Positions 43,985 to 52,729 of a DNA stretch of 64,000 bases are shown in pieces (within the stretch, counting starts at the first letter, position 1; each line of letters opens with the position of its first letter). The DNA lies in assembly GCA_949288065.1 (NCBI GenBank), contig CASEIL010000001.1:1-64000 (forward strand), in the 5' to 3' direction. The position numbers and the translations under genes are program-made. The stretch is from an uncultured Phascolarctobacterium sp. Its GTDB lineage: Bacteria > Bacillota > Negativicutes > Acidaminococcales > Acidaminococcaceae. Below the pieces are notes generated by a model. That model was not told where the DNA came from. It was given only the letters and a program-made list of their open reading frames with translations, and ran no database searches.

Positions 43985-45349
43985 ATGGGCGCAACGGCAA
44001 AATTCATCCAAAACAATTTTAAAAGCATATCGGTGTTAAAAAGTGGTGCGGCTGGCGTTACGGAACTTGTCGCAGGCAGCGGCGGCGCGGTGTATATCCG
44101 CAAAAGGGTCAACGCCGCCGGTTTGCCTTATCGCGCTTTGGCGCAGATAAACTGCACTGGCCTGCCGAAAATTTACTACTGTGCGGAAGAAAACGGCGCA
44201 ACCTGGGTTATTGAAGAATACATTAACGGCGTAAATTTGCAGGAGGAGCTGGAGCAGCGGCATTTTGGCGAGAGGGAAGTGCTTGCCATTGCCTTGCAGC
44301 TGTGCAAAGTGCTGCAAGTGCTGCACGCGCACAATATTTTACACCGCGATATTAAACCAGCCAACATAATTTTGCAAAGCGGCACGGCATGGCTGATTGA
44401 TTTTGGCGCGGCAAAAATTGCAAATTCTGCCCGCGGGCAGGATACGCGTATTTTAGGCACGCCCGGCTATGCGCCGCCGGAGCAGTACGGTTTTAGCACG
44501 ACTGACGCCCGCAGCGACATTTACGCGTTGGGTAAAACTATGGAGGCATTACTCGGCGCAGGTTATAACGGCAGGCTGAAGCAGGTTATTGCCAAATGCA
44601 CTGCGTTTGACCCGCAAAAGCGTGTTGCCAGCGCTGCTGAACTGCAAAAGTTGCTTGCCAAAACGCAAACAAACACCAAAAAGCGTGCGGCAATAGCGGC
44701 AGTGCTGCTTTGTGTTAGTGGCTATTTTTATTTAACGCCGCAGGCGGATGAAGTTCCTGTGCAGCAAGTACCGGCGGTGGATGTTCAGCCGCAAAAAGCA
44801 ACCGAGCCGCAAACAGAAGCGCAGCCCCGAACGCAGACGAAAGTACAGGAAACAGCACCGCCACAGGCAGAAACAACGCCGGAAGCAGCGGCAAGTTTAA
44901 CGGCACAAAATTTAGAATTTACCATAAGCACCAACCCGCTTTACCAAACTGCCCGCGAGCAGGGCAAAGCCGCAGGGCTTACCTTGGTAGAACTGCCCAA
45001 AGGCAAATGGCCGGTGTTTACTGTGCATAACAGCGGCACGCAGGTGCTTACAAACCCGCAGCTAACTTTAACCTTCAGCAACATGTTTGTTGCCGGCAGC
45101 AACTTAACTGCTAATGCGTGGGGCGGCAGGTCAATCAGCTGGCAGCTTGCCAAAAATGGTAGCGGCTATGCCTCGCAGGTTACAATCCGCCTGAGCGGGA
45201 CTATACCGGCGGGCGATTATTTTGGACTGCCGCTGACGGGCGTTGTGGCAAATTATTATATATCCGGGCAACCGGCGGCGGTAAAGGCTGCCTTAACGGC
45301 AGACAACCTGCCGCAAACAGTGCAAACCTACAACATAAAAATAAACTGA
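43985..45349 (+). CDS. Membrane Ser/Thr protein kinase with extracytoplasmic domain
   Basis: 454 residues. Hanks-type kinase domain (about 10-225): YIRKRV contains the ATP-binding lysine, HRDIKPANI near residue 119 is the catalytic loop, DFGAAK near 139 the metal site, and GTPGYAPPEQY the activation segment. One transmembrane helix at about 233-250 is followed by a P/Q/T-rich linker and a roughly 140-residue extracytoplasmic beta-rich domain without PASTA repeats, so the ligand differs from PrkC-type kinases. Start ATG 43985; an upstream frame to 43928 has no ribosome binding site. Faces the HTH gene. Confidence 0.9.
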   Translation: MGATAKFIQNNFKSISVLKSGAAGVTELVAGSGGAVYIRKRVNAAGLPYRALAQINCTGLPKIYYCAEENGATWVIEEYINGVNLQEELEQRHFGEREVLAIALQLCKVLQVLHAHNILHRDIKPANIILQSGTAWLIDFGAAKIANSARGQDTRILGTPGYAPPEQYGFSTTDARSDIYALGKTMEALLGAGYNGRLKQVIAKCTAFDPQKRVASAAELQKLLAKTQTNTKKRAAIAAVLLCVSGYFYLTPQADEVPVQQVPAVDVQPQKATEPQTEAQPRTQTKVQETAPPQAETTPEAAASLTAQNLEFTISTNPLYQTAREQGKAAGLTLVELPKGKWPVFTVHNSGTQVLTNPQLTLTFSNMFVAGSNLTANAWGGRSISWQLAKNGSGYASQVTIRLSGTIPAGDYFGLPLTGVVANYYISGQPAAVKAALTADNLPQTVQTYNIKIN

Positions 45350-45353
45350 TTTT

Positions 45354-45382
45354 TAGCGTAGCTTAAAAACTGCGCTATTTTT
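45354..45382 (+). terminator. Terminator after the kinase gene
   Basis: TAGCGTAG (45354-45361) pairs with CTGCGCTA (45370-45377), loop of eight, T-run to 45382. The next 200 bases (45383-45583) hold no recognisable gene. Confidence 0.65.
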
Positions 45383-45583
45383 GTGCCCTTTTTGGACACC
45401 GCTAAGCTGGAAATTTTTATTAAAATATAAATAAATAAGCCGCAGAGTAAGAAGATTTGCCCTTGCAGGAAGATTTTTAAGCTGCACCGGCGGCTGGCGC
45501 AAACTATTAATGCTAATTTTAAAACCATAAATGCAAGTGGGCGGCGGGCAGACGTGTAATAATAGTGTAAGGTTGGTGATTTA

Positions 45584-45811
45584 ATGAGCGGCGAGAGCGA
45601 AAAATTTATAAAGATAGGCGCTAAAATAAAATTTTACAGGCAGCTTAAAAAAATAGGGCAAACGGAACTGGCAGGGCAGGTGGGCATAACGTCGCAGTAT
45701 TTAAGCAAAATAGAATGCGGCAAACAGATGCCAAGCCTGCAAGTGCTGCTACTTATTGCCGACAAGCTGGAAATTGACGCGGCGGTGCTGATTAGCGACA
45801 GCGTGGTGTGA
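45584..45811 (+). CDS. XRE-family HTH regulator
   Basis: 75 residues, a single lambda-repressor-like helix-turn-helix (IKFYRQLKKIGQTELAGQVG, then SQYLSKIECGKQMPSLQVLL). No sensor domain. Second of three small HTH proteins in this island, with a close relative at 48443. GGTTGGTGAT precedes the ATG. Confidence 0.88.
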   Translation: MSGESEKFIKIGAKIKFYRQLKKIGQTELAGQVGITSQYLSKIECGKQMPSLQVLLLIADKLEIDAAVLISDSVV

Positions 45812-45882
45812 TGGCGCAGGCGGAGGTGATACGGCAAAAAGTAGTAATTTTGTTGGTTAAAATTTTATTTAAAGGAGCGAGT

Positions 45883-46272
45883 ATGATGAAAGTTTTAAAA
45901 AATTTATTTGTAATGGTTGGTATTTGTATGCTGTGTTTGTTTAATGCCGGTACGGCTAACGCCGAAAACTGGATAGCGAAGGATAGTTATTATAACGCTC
46001 AATGGGATGCGGATTCGGTTTATTCTAATGATCATGGCAATATTATTAATTTTACTATGAAATTTTATAACGCAAATAACGGCACAACTACGGTAATGCT
46101 TGCCCAGCTTCATAATCAGGAAATGTTTAAAACCATTTATGGTAAAGTTTATGATAGCAATGGCAATTTGCTGGAAGAAGGGCCTTTGAATGCAATATAT
46201 CCAATATTTATGATGGATAGCAAGGATATGTGTTATGACGTTATAAGATATTATCAGCAGTATGTAAGATAG
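45883..46272 (+). CDS. Small exported protein of unknown function
   Basis: 129 residues. A clear signal peptide (KVLKNLFVMVGICMLCLF..., cleavage after TANA near residue 27) is followed by about 100 residues with many N, Y and D residues and one cysteine. Not recognised. Start ATG 45883 behind AAAGGAG. Lies between an HTH regulator and two zinc-ribbon membrane proteins and may be regulated with them. The AT-rich base usage starts here. Confidence 0.75.
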   Translation: MMKVLKNLFVMVGICMLCLFNAGTANAENWIAKDSYYNAQWDADSVYSNDHGNIINFTMKFYNANNGTTTVMLAQLHNQEMFKTIYGKVYDSNGNLLEEGPLNAIYPIFMMDSKDMCYDVIRYYQQYVR

Positions 46273-46339
46273 AATTTATTTTTAAAAACTATGTGTTTAG
46301 TAATAAATAAAGTGAATTTAAGAAAAGAGGGTGTTTTTT

Positions 46340-46840
46340 ATGAATGAGAATCAAAAGTATGTGTGCCCAAAATGTAATGGGTTAGTGGATTATGGAACTC
46401 GGTTTTGTCCGCACTGTGGTAATGCCTTTGGAGTTTGGAACAATCAGGTAGTTAGTCAAACAAATTTTCAAACTACCCAAAATTTATATGTAAATAGTGA
46501 TGAAAAAAATGATATTTTTAATGATTATTTTTCTCCTAAAGGCCGTATTGGTAGAAAAAATTTTTGGATTAGAAATATAGCACTTGGTTTTTTGTTAGGT
46601 ATGATAGAATTTCTTTTATTGGATAGTGGAGGTTTAGGCCTTGTTTTGTATACGATTACATCTTTGATAGGAATTTACATTAGCGTAATTTTTGGTATAA
46701 AAAGATGGCATGATTTAGATAAATCTGGTTGGTTTGTTTTGAGTCATATATTATTTTTGCCGGCTCTTTATGTATGTTTTGTCAAAGGCACAACCGGTCC
46801 TAATAAATATGGGCCTGACCCGCTTGCCGGTAAAAACTGA
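46340..46840 (+). CDS. Zinc-ribbon DUF805 membrane protein
   Basis: 166 residues. N-terminal zinc ribbon (CPKC at 9-12, CPHC at about 25-28), then a DUF805 membrane domain from about residue 60 with the conserved FSPKGRIGRKNFW, three to four helices and IKRWHDLDKSGW, ending KYGPDPLAG. DUF805 proteins are inner-membrane proteins of unknown function. The ribbon is nearly identical in plan to that of the next gene. Start ATG 46340 behind AAAGAGG. Confidence 0.88.
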   Translation: MNENQKYVCPKCNGLVDYGTRFCPHCGNAFGVWNNQVVSQTNFQTTQNLYVNSDEKNDIFNDYFSPKGRIGRKNFWIRNIALGFLLGMIEFLLLDSGGLGLVLYTITSLIGIYISVIFGIKRWHDLDKSGWFVLSHILFLPALYVCFVKGTTGPNKYGPDPLAGKN

Positions 46841-46857
46841 GACAGGATGTGTTAATA

Positions 46858-48285
46858 GTGGATGCGCAAAAATATGTATGCCCTAATTGCGGCGGTCTTG
46901 TAGATTACGGCAGTAAATTTTGCCCGCATTGCCGTTATGAATTTGGCGAGTGGGAAAATCAAAACACAAATTTTCAATGTGAGGGCGACACTGTTTTAAA
47001 TACTTCTGCTAACGCAGAAATAGAAAATGAGCCAAAACCTAAAAATAATATTATTGTAATAGTTGCCGTTGTTTTAGCCGCAATAGCCGGTGTCGTTTAT
47101 TGGCTTACTAAAGACGATACCAAACAAATAGTAGCTGAAGCCATAAAAACAGGCAATATGGCGCCGGTATTTGAACTTTACCGCAAGGCAGCAGACGAAG
47201 ATAAACCTCAAACCGCCTATAAAATTGCAGACGCTGCCTTTGAAATAACTATTGATGAAGTTAATGGTAATGATAACAGGGCATTTTTGGAAACTTTGTA
47301 TAATGCCGTAAATAACGATAAAAATACTAATCTGAATATTGAAGCAGGCGGCAGGGATGAATATATGTCGCCATTTGTGGCATTGGTAAAATATGCTTAT
47401 GTGCAGTCTGAACTGGAAGATATGAAAATAACCACGGATAACGATATTCAAAATTATTTGCCTGCCGGTGTAAATATTGACGCTGCAAAATTAGACCCGC
47501 ATAATATCCGCAGCATTTATGCCTGGGTTGAACACCCGTTAGACGGCGGCTATGTTTTATATGGCACAAGAACCTTTTTCTACGAAACATTTCCAAACTA
47601 CCGCAACTGCCTTGGTTTGTTGTACTTGCCCAATGGTGGTGATGGCAGTACTTTGCCTGGTTATGCTTACAATGTTGATGTGTTGCAGTTTGGCACAACT
47701 ACATTAACATGGCAAAACGGCAGAATGCAGGACGTACCGGAACTGCTTGCGGTTGATGGTTATTTTAAAGACTTGTTGTGGAAAAGAAATTCATTGCAGG
47801 ATGTATATAAACCGCTTGACAGGGTAAAAAAAGATTTGCAAACAATGCACGATAATTTGCAGATTATTAAAAAGTATTACAAAACATCAACGCCGAACCT
47901 TAATTTTGACGGGCTTAACTTTAATTCTACTGAGGAAGAATTTTACGCCAAAGCTCCATTAAGCGGGCAAAAAGGCGAGGGAACAATTCACGTTAGCAAT
48001 ATTTTTGCCAACGGCGTTGTAGTTGATTTTATGCCGTATTTTAATTATCAGGTGCAGGATTCGGTAACAATATTAGACAACTACACCGGCAGCCTGAGCA
48101 ACGGCATTAAAATTGGCAATAGTTTGAGCGAAGTTACACAAAAAATGAAACCCTATTATCAGCTTAGCACTAATAATAATTGGGTAACATATCTTATGCC
48201 TAATGGGCAGACTTATAGCTTCAGGTTTAATAACGGCTATTTAGAACAGATAAATATCCGCGAAGCGCCGGGCTGGAAAAATTAA
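46858..48285 (+). CDS. Zinc-ribbon protein with one membrane helix and a large outer domain
   Basis: 475 residues. N-terminal zinc ribbon (CPNC, CPHC) matching the previous gene (QKYVCPNCGGLVDYGSKFCP), one transmembrane helix at about 62-82, and about 390 residues outside the membrane. The outer part is not recognised: an alpha-helical section (about 90-165), then a beta-rich section with many aromatic residues. GTG 46858 gives an N-terminus equal to the neighbouring protein; GTG 46849 is the alternative. Likely a cell-envelope sensor or structural protein. Confidence 0.75.
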   Translation: MDAQKYVCPNCGGLVDYGSKFCPHCRYEFGEWENQNTNFQCEGDTVLNTSANAEIENEPKPKNNIIVIVAVVLAAIAGVVYWLTKDDTKQIVAEAIKTGNMAPVFELYRKAADEDKPQTAYKIADAAFEITIDEVNGNDNRAFLETLYNAVNNDKNTNLNIEAGGRDEYMSPFVALVKYAYVQSELEDMKITTDNDIQNYLPAGVNIDAAKLDPHNIRSIYAWVEHPLDGGYVLYGTRTFFYETFPNYRNCLGLLYLPNGGDGSTLPGYAYNVDVLQFGTTTLTWQNGRMQDVPELLAVDGYFKDLLWKRNSLQDVYKPLDRVKKDLQTMHDNLQIIKKYYKTSTPNLNFDGLNFNSTEEEFYAKAPLSGQKGEGTIHVSNIFANGVVVDFMPYFNYQVQDSVTILDNYTGSLSNGIKIGNSLSEVTQKMKPYYQLSTNNNWVTYLMPNGQTYSFRFNNGYLEQINIREAPGWKN

Positions 48286-48298
48286 ATAACTTATTCCA

Positions 48299-48333
48299 AG
48301 CAGGCAGAATGAAAACGCTGCCTGCTGTTTTTT
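48299..48333 (+). terminator. Terminator
   Basis: AGCAGGCAG (48299-48307) pairs with CTGCCTGCT (48318-48326), followed by TTTTTT. Confidence 0.9.
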
Positions 48334-48442
48334 ATGCTGATAAACACTAAATACCAACTATATACCTAAATAAACAATCTATAAGTACAAAATAAAAAGT
48401 TAAAAATATGAGAAAATTTAATATAGGAGGGTGGTGATAGCC

Positions 48443-48673
48443 GTGTTTGCAATGCGCTATAAAATGATAGGCTTAAAAATTGCATATTACCGCAAGCTGC
48501 GCGGCTACACACAAGGGCAGCTGGCAGGCAAAATCGGAATTAGCACAACCTATCTGGGGCAAATTGAGCGCGGCAACAACGGTAAAAGCTATTCACTGGA
48601 AACTTTGCTCTTAATCGCCCAGGGGCTGGATGTTGATGTTAACCTTTTGATGAACGCTGGTGAAAATATATAA
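48443..48673 (+). CDS. XRE-family HTH regulator
   Basis: About 76 residues, a lambda-repressor-like helix-turn-helix (IAYYRKLRGYTQGQLAGKIG, STTYLGQIERGNNG). Very similar in layout to the 45584 gene. The start is uncertain: in-frame GTG codons at 48431, 48434 and 48443 and an ATG at 48452 follow AGGAGGG at 48425-48431. Probably regulates the AT-rich genes that follow. Confidence 0.85.
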   Translation: MFAMRYKMIGLKIAYYRKLRGYTQGQLAGKIGISTTYLGQIERGNNGKSYSLETLLLIAQGLDVDVNLLMNAGENI

Positions 48674-48804
48674 ATACTTAAATTAAATTTTAGGTATATG
48701 AAGGAAATTAAGTATAAATGCCGAAATAAAATGAATTATACGATTGGGAGAATATACATAGACAATAACTGTCCATGTGATTTTGTGTGGAGGAAATAAA
48801 AATA

Positions 48805-50472
48805 ATGAATACAATGAATTCTAAACAGAATTTTCAAGAAATTGATAATATAGAAGAGTTTGATTTTGATGCCTTAGAAGCACAACTTGAAGCAAAATTT
48901 GAAGAAGAGTTATCAGATTATAAAATTTTAGAAGAAGAAAAAGAGAAGATTGGTAATCCGGAGGCTCTTACTCAGGTTATTTCAGATGAAATTTGGAAAC
49001 AATTTGCTAATCAAATTGGTCTTGATATTACTAATGAAACTTTAATTCAGAAATATGATCGTGAGCATCCAGAAACATATGCAGAAGTTAAAGATAAAGT
49101 TATGCAAGATAAAAAATATAAAGAAGCTAATAAAAAAATGAAAGATAAGCAACAAGCGGGGGAGCTGACAGATGCTTATACAGGGAAAAATTTAGGTAAA
49201 AATGATAAAGCTAATTTAGATCATGTCGTATCACGAAAAGAAATTTATAATAACCCAAGAAGAAAACAGGCAAATTTAAGTACAGAAGAATTAGCTAATA
49301 AAGATGAAAATTTGCAACCTACAAATGAATCACTAAATAAAAGTAAAAAAGAAAAAAGTGTTGATAAATATATTGAGCAAAGAGAAGAAAGGGAACGCAG
49401 TTTAAAAGAACAGAATGAAAAAGCAAATAAAAAAATAGATGAATCAAATATGAGTTCTGCTGAGAAAAAAGCAGCTAAAGCTAAAAATAATAAGCATTTA
49501 CAAGACAAACTTGATGCTGATGATGAACTAATGAAGGAAGCTGATAAAAAAGCGCGTAATGCTATTAATAAAGATATTGCAATTGGTGTAACAAAACAAG
49601 TTAGTAAAAAAGCTTCTCTAGACGCTTTAAAACAAATGTCTATTGAGGCGTTGTTTACATTATTAAAAGAAATAATGAATGGTATGGTTCGCTTTTTTAA
49701 ATCTCAAGCCAAATCGTTCAACAGCTTTTTGGAAGAGATGAAAAAGGCAATTCGTAATTTCTTTAATAAAATAACAAGCTTTTTAAAAACTGGAGCAACA
49801 AGTTTTGTCGGAACTGTTGTTTCTGAAATTTTTGGACCAATTGTTAGTTTGTTTAAAAGACTTGCAAGTCTTATTAAGCAAGGTGTATCTACAATATGGG
49901 ATGCAATAAAATATTTAAGAGATGAAAAACATAAAAATGAACCTTTTAGTATCAAAGTAGCTCAGGTTGGAAAAATTATAGTTGGTGGACTTGTTGCAGG
50001 AGGAGCAATTTTGGGTGGGGAAATATTTGAAAAAGCTATTTCTACTATCCCAGGTATGCAAATAACAATTCCAGTGTTAGATTTGTCATTAGCAAATATC
50101 ATAGGATATTTTTTTGCAAGTTTATTAAGCGGCGTTGTTGGTGCAATTGTTTTGAATTTAATTGATAAATATATTGCTAAAAAACGTAAGTCAAATATAC
50201 TTAAAGAACAAATTAATAAAAATAATAAAATGTTAAAACAGCTAGAACAGTTAAATTTGGTTCAAAGAATGCACAATGAGCACGTTAAAAGAAATGTAGC
50301 AGAATCTATTGGTAATAGACATAAAGAAGCTGCAGTGATAATAGAAGATGTAGTTGAAAAAATAACTAATTATAAGATTGATGAGGTGGATTACAACAAA
50401 AAAGAAGTTAAGAGTGATAATGTGGAAGATATTGATGAAATGGATAAAATGTTAAAAAATTTAGGAATGTAA
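48805..50472 (+). CDS. HNH-like membrane protein of unknown function
   Basis: 555 residues. An acidic N-terminus (to about 60) precedes a section at about 115-180 with DAYTGKNL, LDHVVSRKEIY and NLQPTNESLNKSK, an arrangement like an HNH nuclease core without zinc cysteines. A charged coiled coil (180-245) and amphipathic helices follow, then two membrane helices at about 387-407 and 428-452 and a C-terminal coiled coil. No signal peptide. First of three AT-rich genes encoding a likely complex with the coiled-coil and AAA+ proteins downstream. Start ATG 48805 behind TGGAGGAAA. Confidence 0.7.
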   Translation: MNTMNSKQNFQEIDNIEEFDFDALEAQLEAKFEEELSDYKILEEEKEKIGNPEALTQVISDEIWKQFANQIGLDITNETLIQKYDREHPETYAEVKDKVMQDKKYKEANKKMKDKQQAGELTDAYTGKNLGKNDKANLDHVVSRKEIYNNPRRKQANLSTEELANKDENLQPTNESLNKSKKEKSVDKYIEQREERERSLKEQNEKANKKIDESNMSSAEKKAAKAKNNKHLQDKLDADDELMKEADKKARNAINKDIAIGVTKQVSKKASLDALKQMSIEALFTLLKEIMNGMVRFFKSQAKSFNSFLEEMKKAIRNFFNKITSFLKTGATSFVGTVVSEIFGPIVSLFKRLASLIKQGVSTIWDAIKYLRDEKHKNEPFSIKVAQVGKIIVGGLVAGGAILGGEIFEKAISTIPGMQITIPVLDLSLANIIGYFFASLLSGVVGAIVLNLIDKYIAKKRKSNILKEQINKNNKMLKQLEQLNLVQRMHNEHVKRNVAESIGNRHKEAAVIIEDVVEKITNYKIDEVDYNKKEVKSDNVEDIDEMDKMLKNLGM

Positions 50473-50496
50473 TATATTAGTTTGAGGTGAATGAAG

Positions 50497-51513
50497 ATGA
50501 ATGAAATACAAATTCTTTCGAGTAAAGAGGTATCAAAACATAATTTTGATACATATAAAAATGCACTAAAAAGATTTTCAGAAAAACCAGATTATGATTT
50601 TAAACTTCCATCAGTGGAAACAGATTCGTTTTTAATATTTGACCATAAGGTTACTGGTGAAGAACTTAATGATATTACCCAAAAAATAGGAAAGCATTTA
50701 ATCGAAATTAATAAGAAGCAAAATGAGTTAGTAAAAGAGTTTAATGTTATATATAATGCTTTTGAAAGTCTTGATAAAGATTATATTGGAGGAATATTAT
50801 CTTCTATTAAAAGTGCTGAAATAGCGTTTAATAATTCTGTATATGCAATTAATCAAGCTGTTTATGCAATAGAAGAATTACAAAAAGCACAAAAAGATAT
50901 AAAATCAACAATAGATATTCAAAAACGGCTTATTAAAGGCTTTGGTGATTTTCAAAATAAGTTAAATAAGAATGTTCATTTGAATGATATTGATAAAATT
51001 TGGGATAAAACACAACTTTTAAATTCTAATTTAGATAAATTAAAAATAAAAATTGATAAATTGGAAAAAGCTAAAAGTGATATAATTACTAAAATTGAAA
51101 AGTTAGAAGAATCTATTAGATATGAAAATACTGAAACTAAAAATACGATTGGAAAAATCGTATATATTATGGAAAATAGCCAAAAAGCAATAGATGAAAT
51201 AAAATTAAATCAAGAAAATTATGTTAATAAGTTTGATGTATTGCAGAAAAAGTTAAACAATAGTATACATTTTGATGACATTGATATTATTTGGAAGAAT
51301 ACACAATTGTTAACAGATAATTTTGAAACCTTAAATAATAAGATTGTAAATTTGGAAAATGAAAGAAATGATTTGTTGGCAAAAAATGAACAATTAGCAG
51401 AAATAATTAATGATAAAAAAGAAGAAAGCGAAAAATTGAAAAAATTAAATATCGCTGTAATTGTTTTAATCGTTTTAGTTATTGTTAATTTTTTGGTTAG
51501 CAATTTTAGGTAA
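50497..51513 (+). CDS. Tail-anchored coiled-coil protein
   Basis: 338 residues, mostly long coiled coil (about 65-315), rich in K, N, I and E, with one C-terminal membrane helix at about 317-336 (IAVIVLIVLVIVNFLV). An internal duplication is visible: FQNKLNKNVHLNDIDKIW near 152 resembles LQKKLNNSIHFDDIDIIW near 250. Not recognised. Start ATG 50497 behind GAGGTGA. The gene follows the HNH-like gene by 24 bases and ends seven bases before the AAA+ gene. Confidence 0.72.
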   Translation: MNEIQILSSKEVSKHNFDTYKNALKRFSEKPDYDFKLPSVETDSFLIFDHKVTGEELNDITQKIGKHLIEINKKQNELVKEFNVIYNAFESLDKDYIGGILSSIKSAEIAFNNSVYAINQAVYAIEELQKAQKDIKSTIDIQKRLIKGFGDFQNKLNKNVHLNDIDKIWDKTQLLNSNLDKLKIKIDKLEKAKSDIITKIEKLEESIRYENTETKNTIGKIVYIMENSQKAIDEIKLNQENYVNKFDVLQKKLNNSIHFDDIDIIWKNTQLLTDNFETLNNKIVNLENERNDLLAKNEQLAEIINDKKEESEKLKKLNIAVIVLIVLVIVNFLVSNFR

Positions 51514-51520
51514 TTAAGTT

Positions 51521-52630
51521 ATGGAAAAATATCGTGATAGGTTTTTAAATTTTGCTTCAAAATTTGATGCTGTTATTAATGCAAATGGAAAAGTAATACA
51601 AAATGCTAATTTAATAGTTGAAACAGACGATGAAAAAGCAACAATAAAATTGCTAAAACAAATATCTGATGCAATAGCTAATAAAGAAAAAACGAATATA
51701 ATAGTTCAATTAGGGCACGCTGTAAAAGATTCTTTAATTGAATATTTTGGCTACAAAAGGATTATAGAAATTTGTAAGCCGGAACGTTTTGATGATGATA
51801 AAAGAACATTAGAAGAACTTTTACGCGATTTGAATTCATTGGTTGGGCTGAAAGAAGTTAAAGCAAAAGTTTATAATTTAATTGCTTATCAAAAAGTTCA
51901 AAAATTACGCAGAGATAATAATTTATTTTCATCAAAAAATACATTGCATTTGGCTTTTACAGGTAATCCGGGAACAGGAAAAACAACAGTTGCCCGTATT
52001 GTTGGGCATATTTATAAACAATTGGGTTTACTTTCAAAAGGACATTTTATTGAAGTTTCAAGAACTGATTTAATTGCAGGATACCAAGGGCAAACTGCAC
52101 TTAAGGTTAAACGGGTTATTGAACGCGCAAAAGGTGGAGTTCTTTTTATTGATGAAGCGTACAGTATTACTGAAAATGAACATAGCGATTCCTACGGAAG
52201 GGAATGTTTAACAGAGTTAACGAAAGCATTAGAAGATTATAGAGATGATTTGGTGGTTATTGTTGCCGGATATACTGAACCGATGAAAAAGTTTTTTGAA
52301 TCAAATCCCGGTTTAAAATCACGTTTTAATACATTCATAGAATTTCCTGATTATAATGCAGATGAGTTAGAGAAAATTCTTGATTTTATGTGTTTGCAAA
52401 ATAATTACACAATTGAACAGAGTGCCAAGAAATTAATAAATGATTTTTTGATTAAATGTGTACAATCCAAACAAGATAATTTTGCTAACGGAAGATTAAT
52501 TAGGAATATTTTTGATGATTTAGTTATGAATCATGCAAGAAGAGTAGTAAAAATAGAGAATCCTACAAAAAAAGATTTATCTCTTATAATTAGTGAAGAT
52601 TTTCAAGTAAATTACTCTAATTTAACATAG
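51521..52630 (+). CDS. AAA+ ATPase, CbxX/SpoVK type
   Basis: 369 residues. An N-terminal helical segment of about 100 residues is followed by LNSLVGLKEVKAKV and a CbxX/CfxQ-type AAA+ domain: Walker A FTGNPGTGKTTVAR near 147, the pore loop region with YQGQT, Walker B GGVLFIDEAYSI near 206, and SNPGLKSRFN as arginine finger. Relatives include SpoVK, EccA of type VII secretion and CbbX; they remodel protein complexes. Here the likely substrate is one of the two membrane proteins encoded directly upstream. Confidence 0.9.
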   Translation: MEKYRDRFLNFASKFDAVINANGKVIQNANLIVETDDEKATIKLLKQISDAIANKEKTNIIVQLGHAVKDSLIEYFGYKRIIEICKPERFDDDKRTLEELLRDLNSLVGLKEVKAKVYNLIAYQKVQKLRRDNNLFSSKNTLHLAFTGNPGTGKTTVARIVGHIYKQLGLLSKGHFIEVSRTDLIAGYQGQTALKVKRVIERAKGGVLFIDEAYSITENEHSDSYGRECLTELTKALEDYRDDLVVIVAGYTEPMKKFFESNPGLKSRFNTFIEFPDYNADELEKILDFMCLQNNYTIEQSAKKLINDFLIKCVQSKQDNFANGRLIRNIFDDLVMNHARRVVKIENPTKKDLSLIISEDFQVNYSNLT

Positions 52631-52637
52631 GTAAATT

Positions 52638-52674
52638 AAAGCACTGCTACCGGTTTGATGGGTGGTAGTGCTTT
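52638..52674 (+). terminator. Hairpin after the AAA+ gene
   Basis: AAAGCACTGCTACC (52638-52651) pairs with GGTGGTAGTGCTTT (52661-52674) over 14 positions with two wobbles. The T-run is only three bases, so it is a moderate terminator. Confidence 0.65.
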
Positions 52675-52729
52675 GTACAGCTAATTGCGGTAAAATAGTA
52701 GTAAAGCTTGTAGGTTAGGGGTGGGCGTT

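Noticed and set aside
44715-44906. 63-residue minus-strand frame rich in P, L and A
   Set aside because: Shadow of the P/Q/T-rich linker of the kinase gene.
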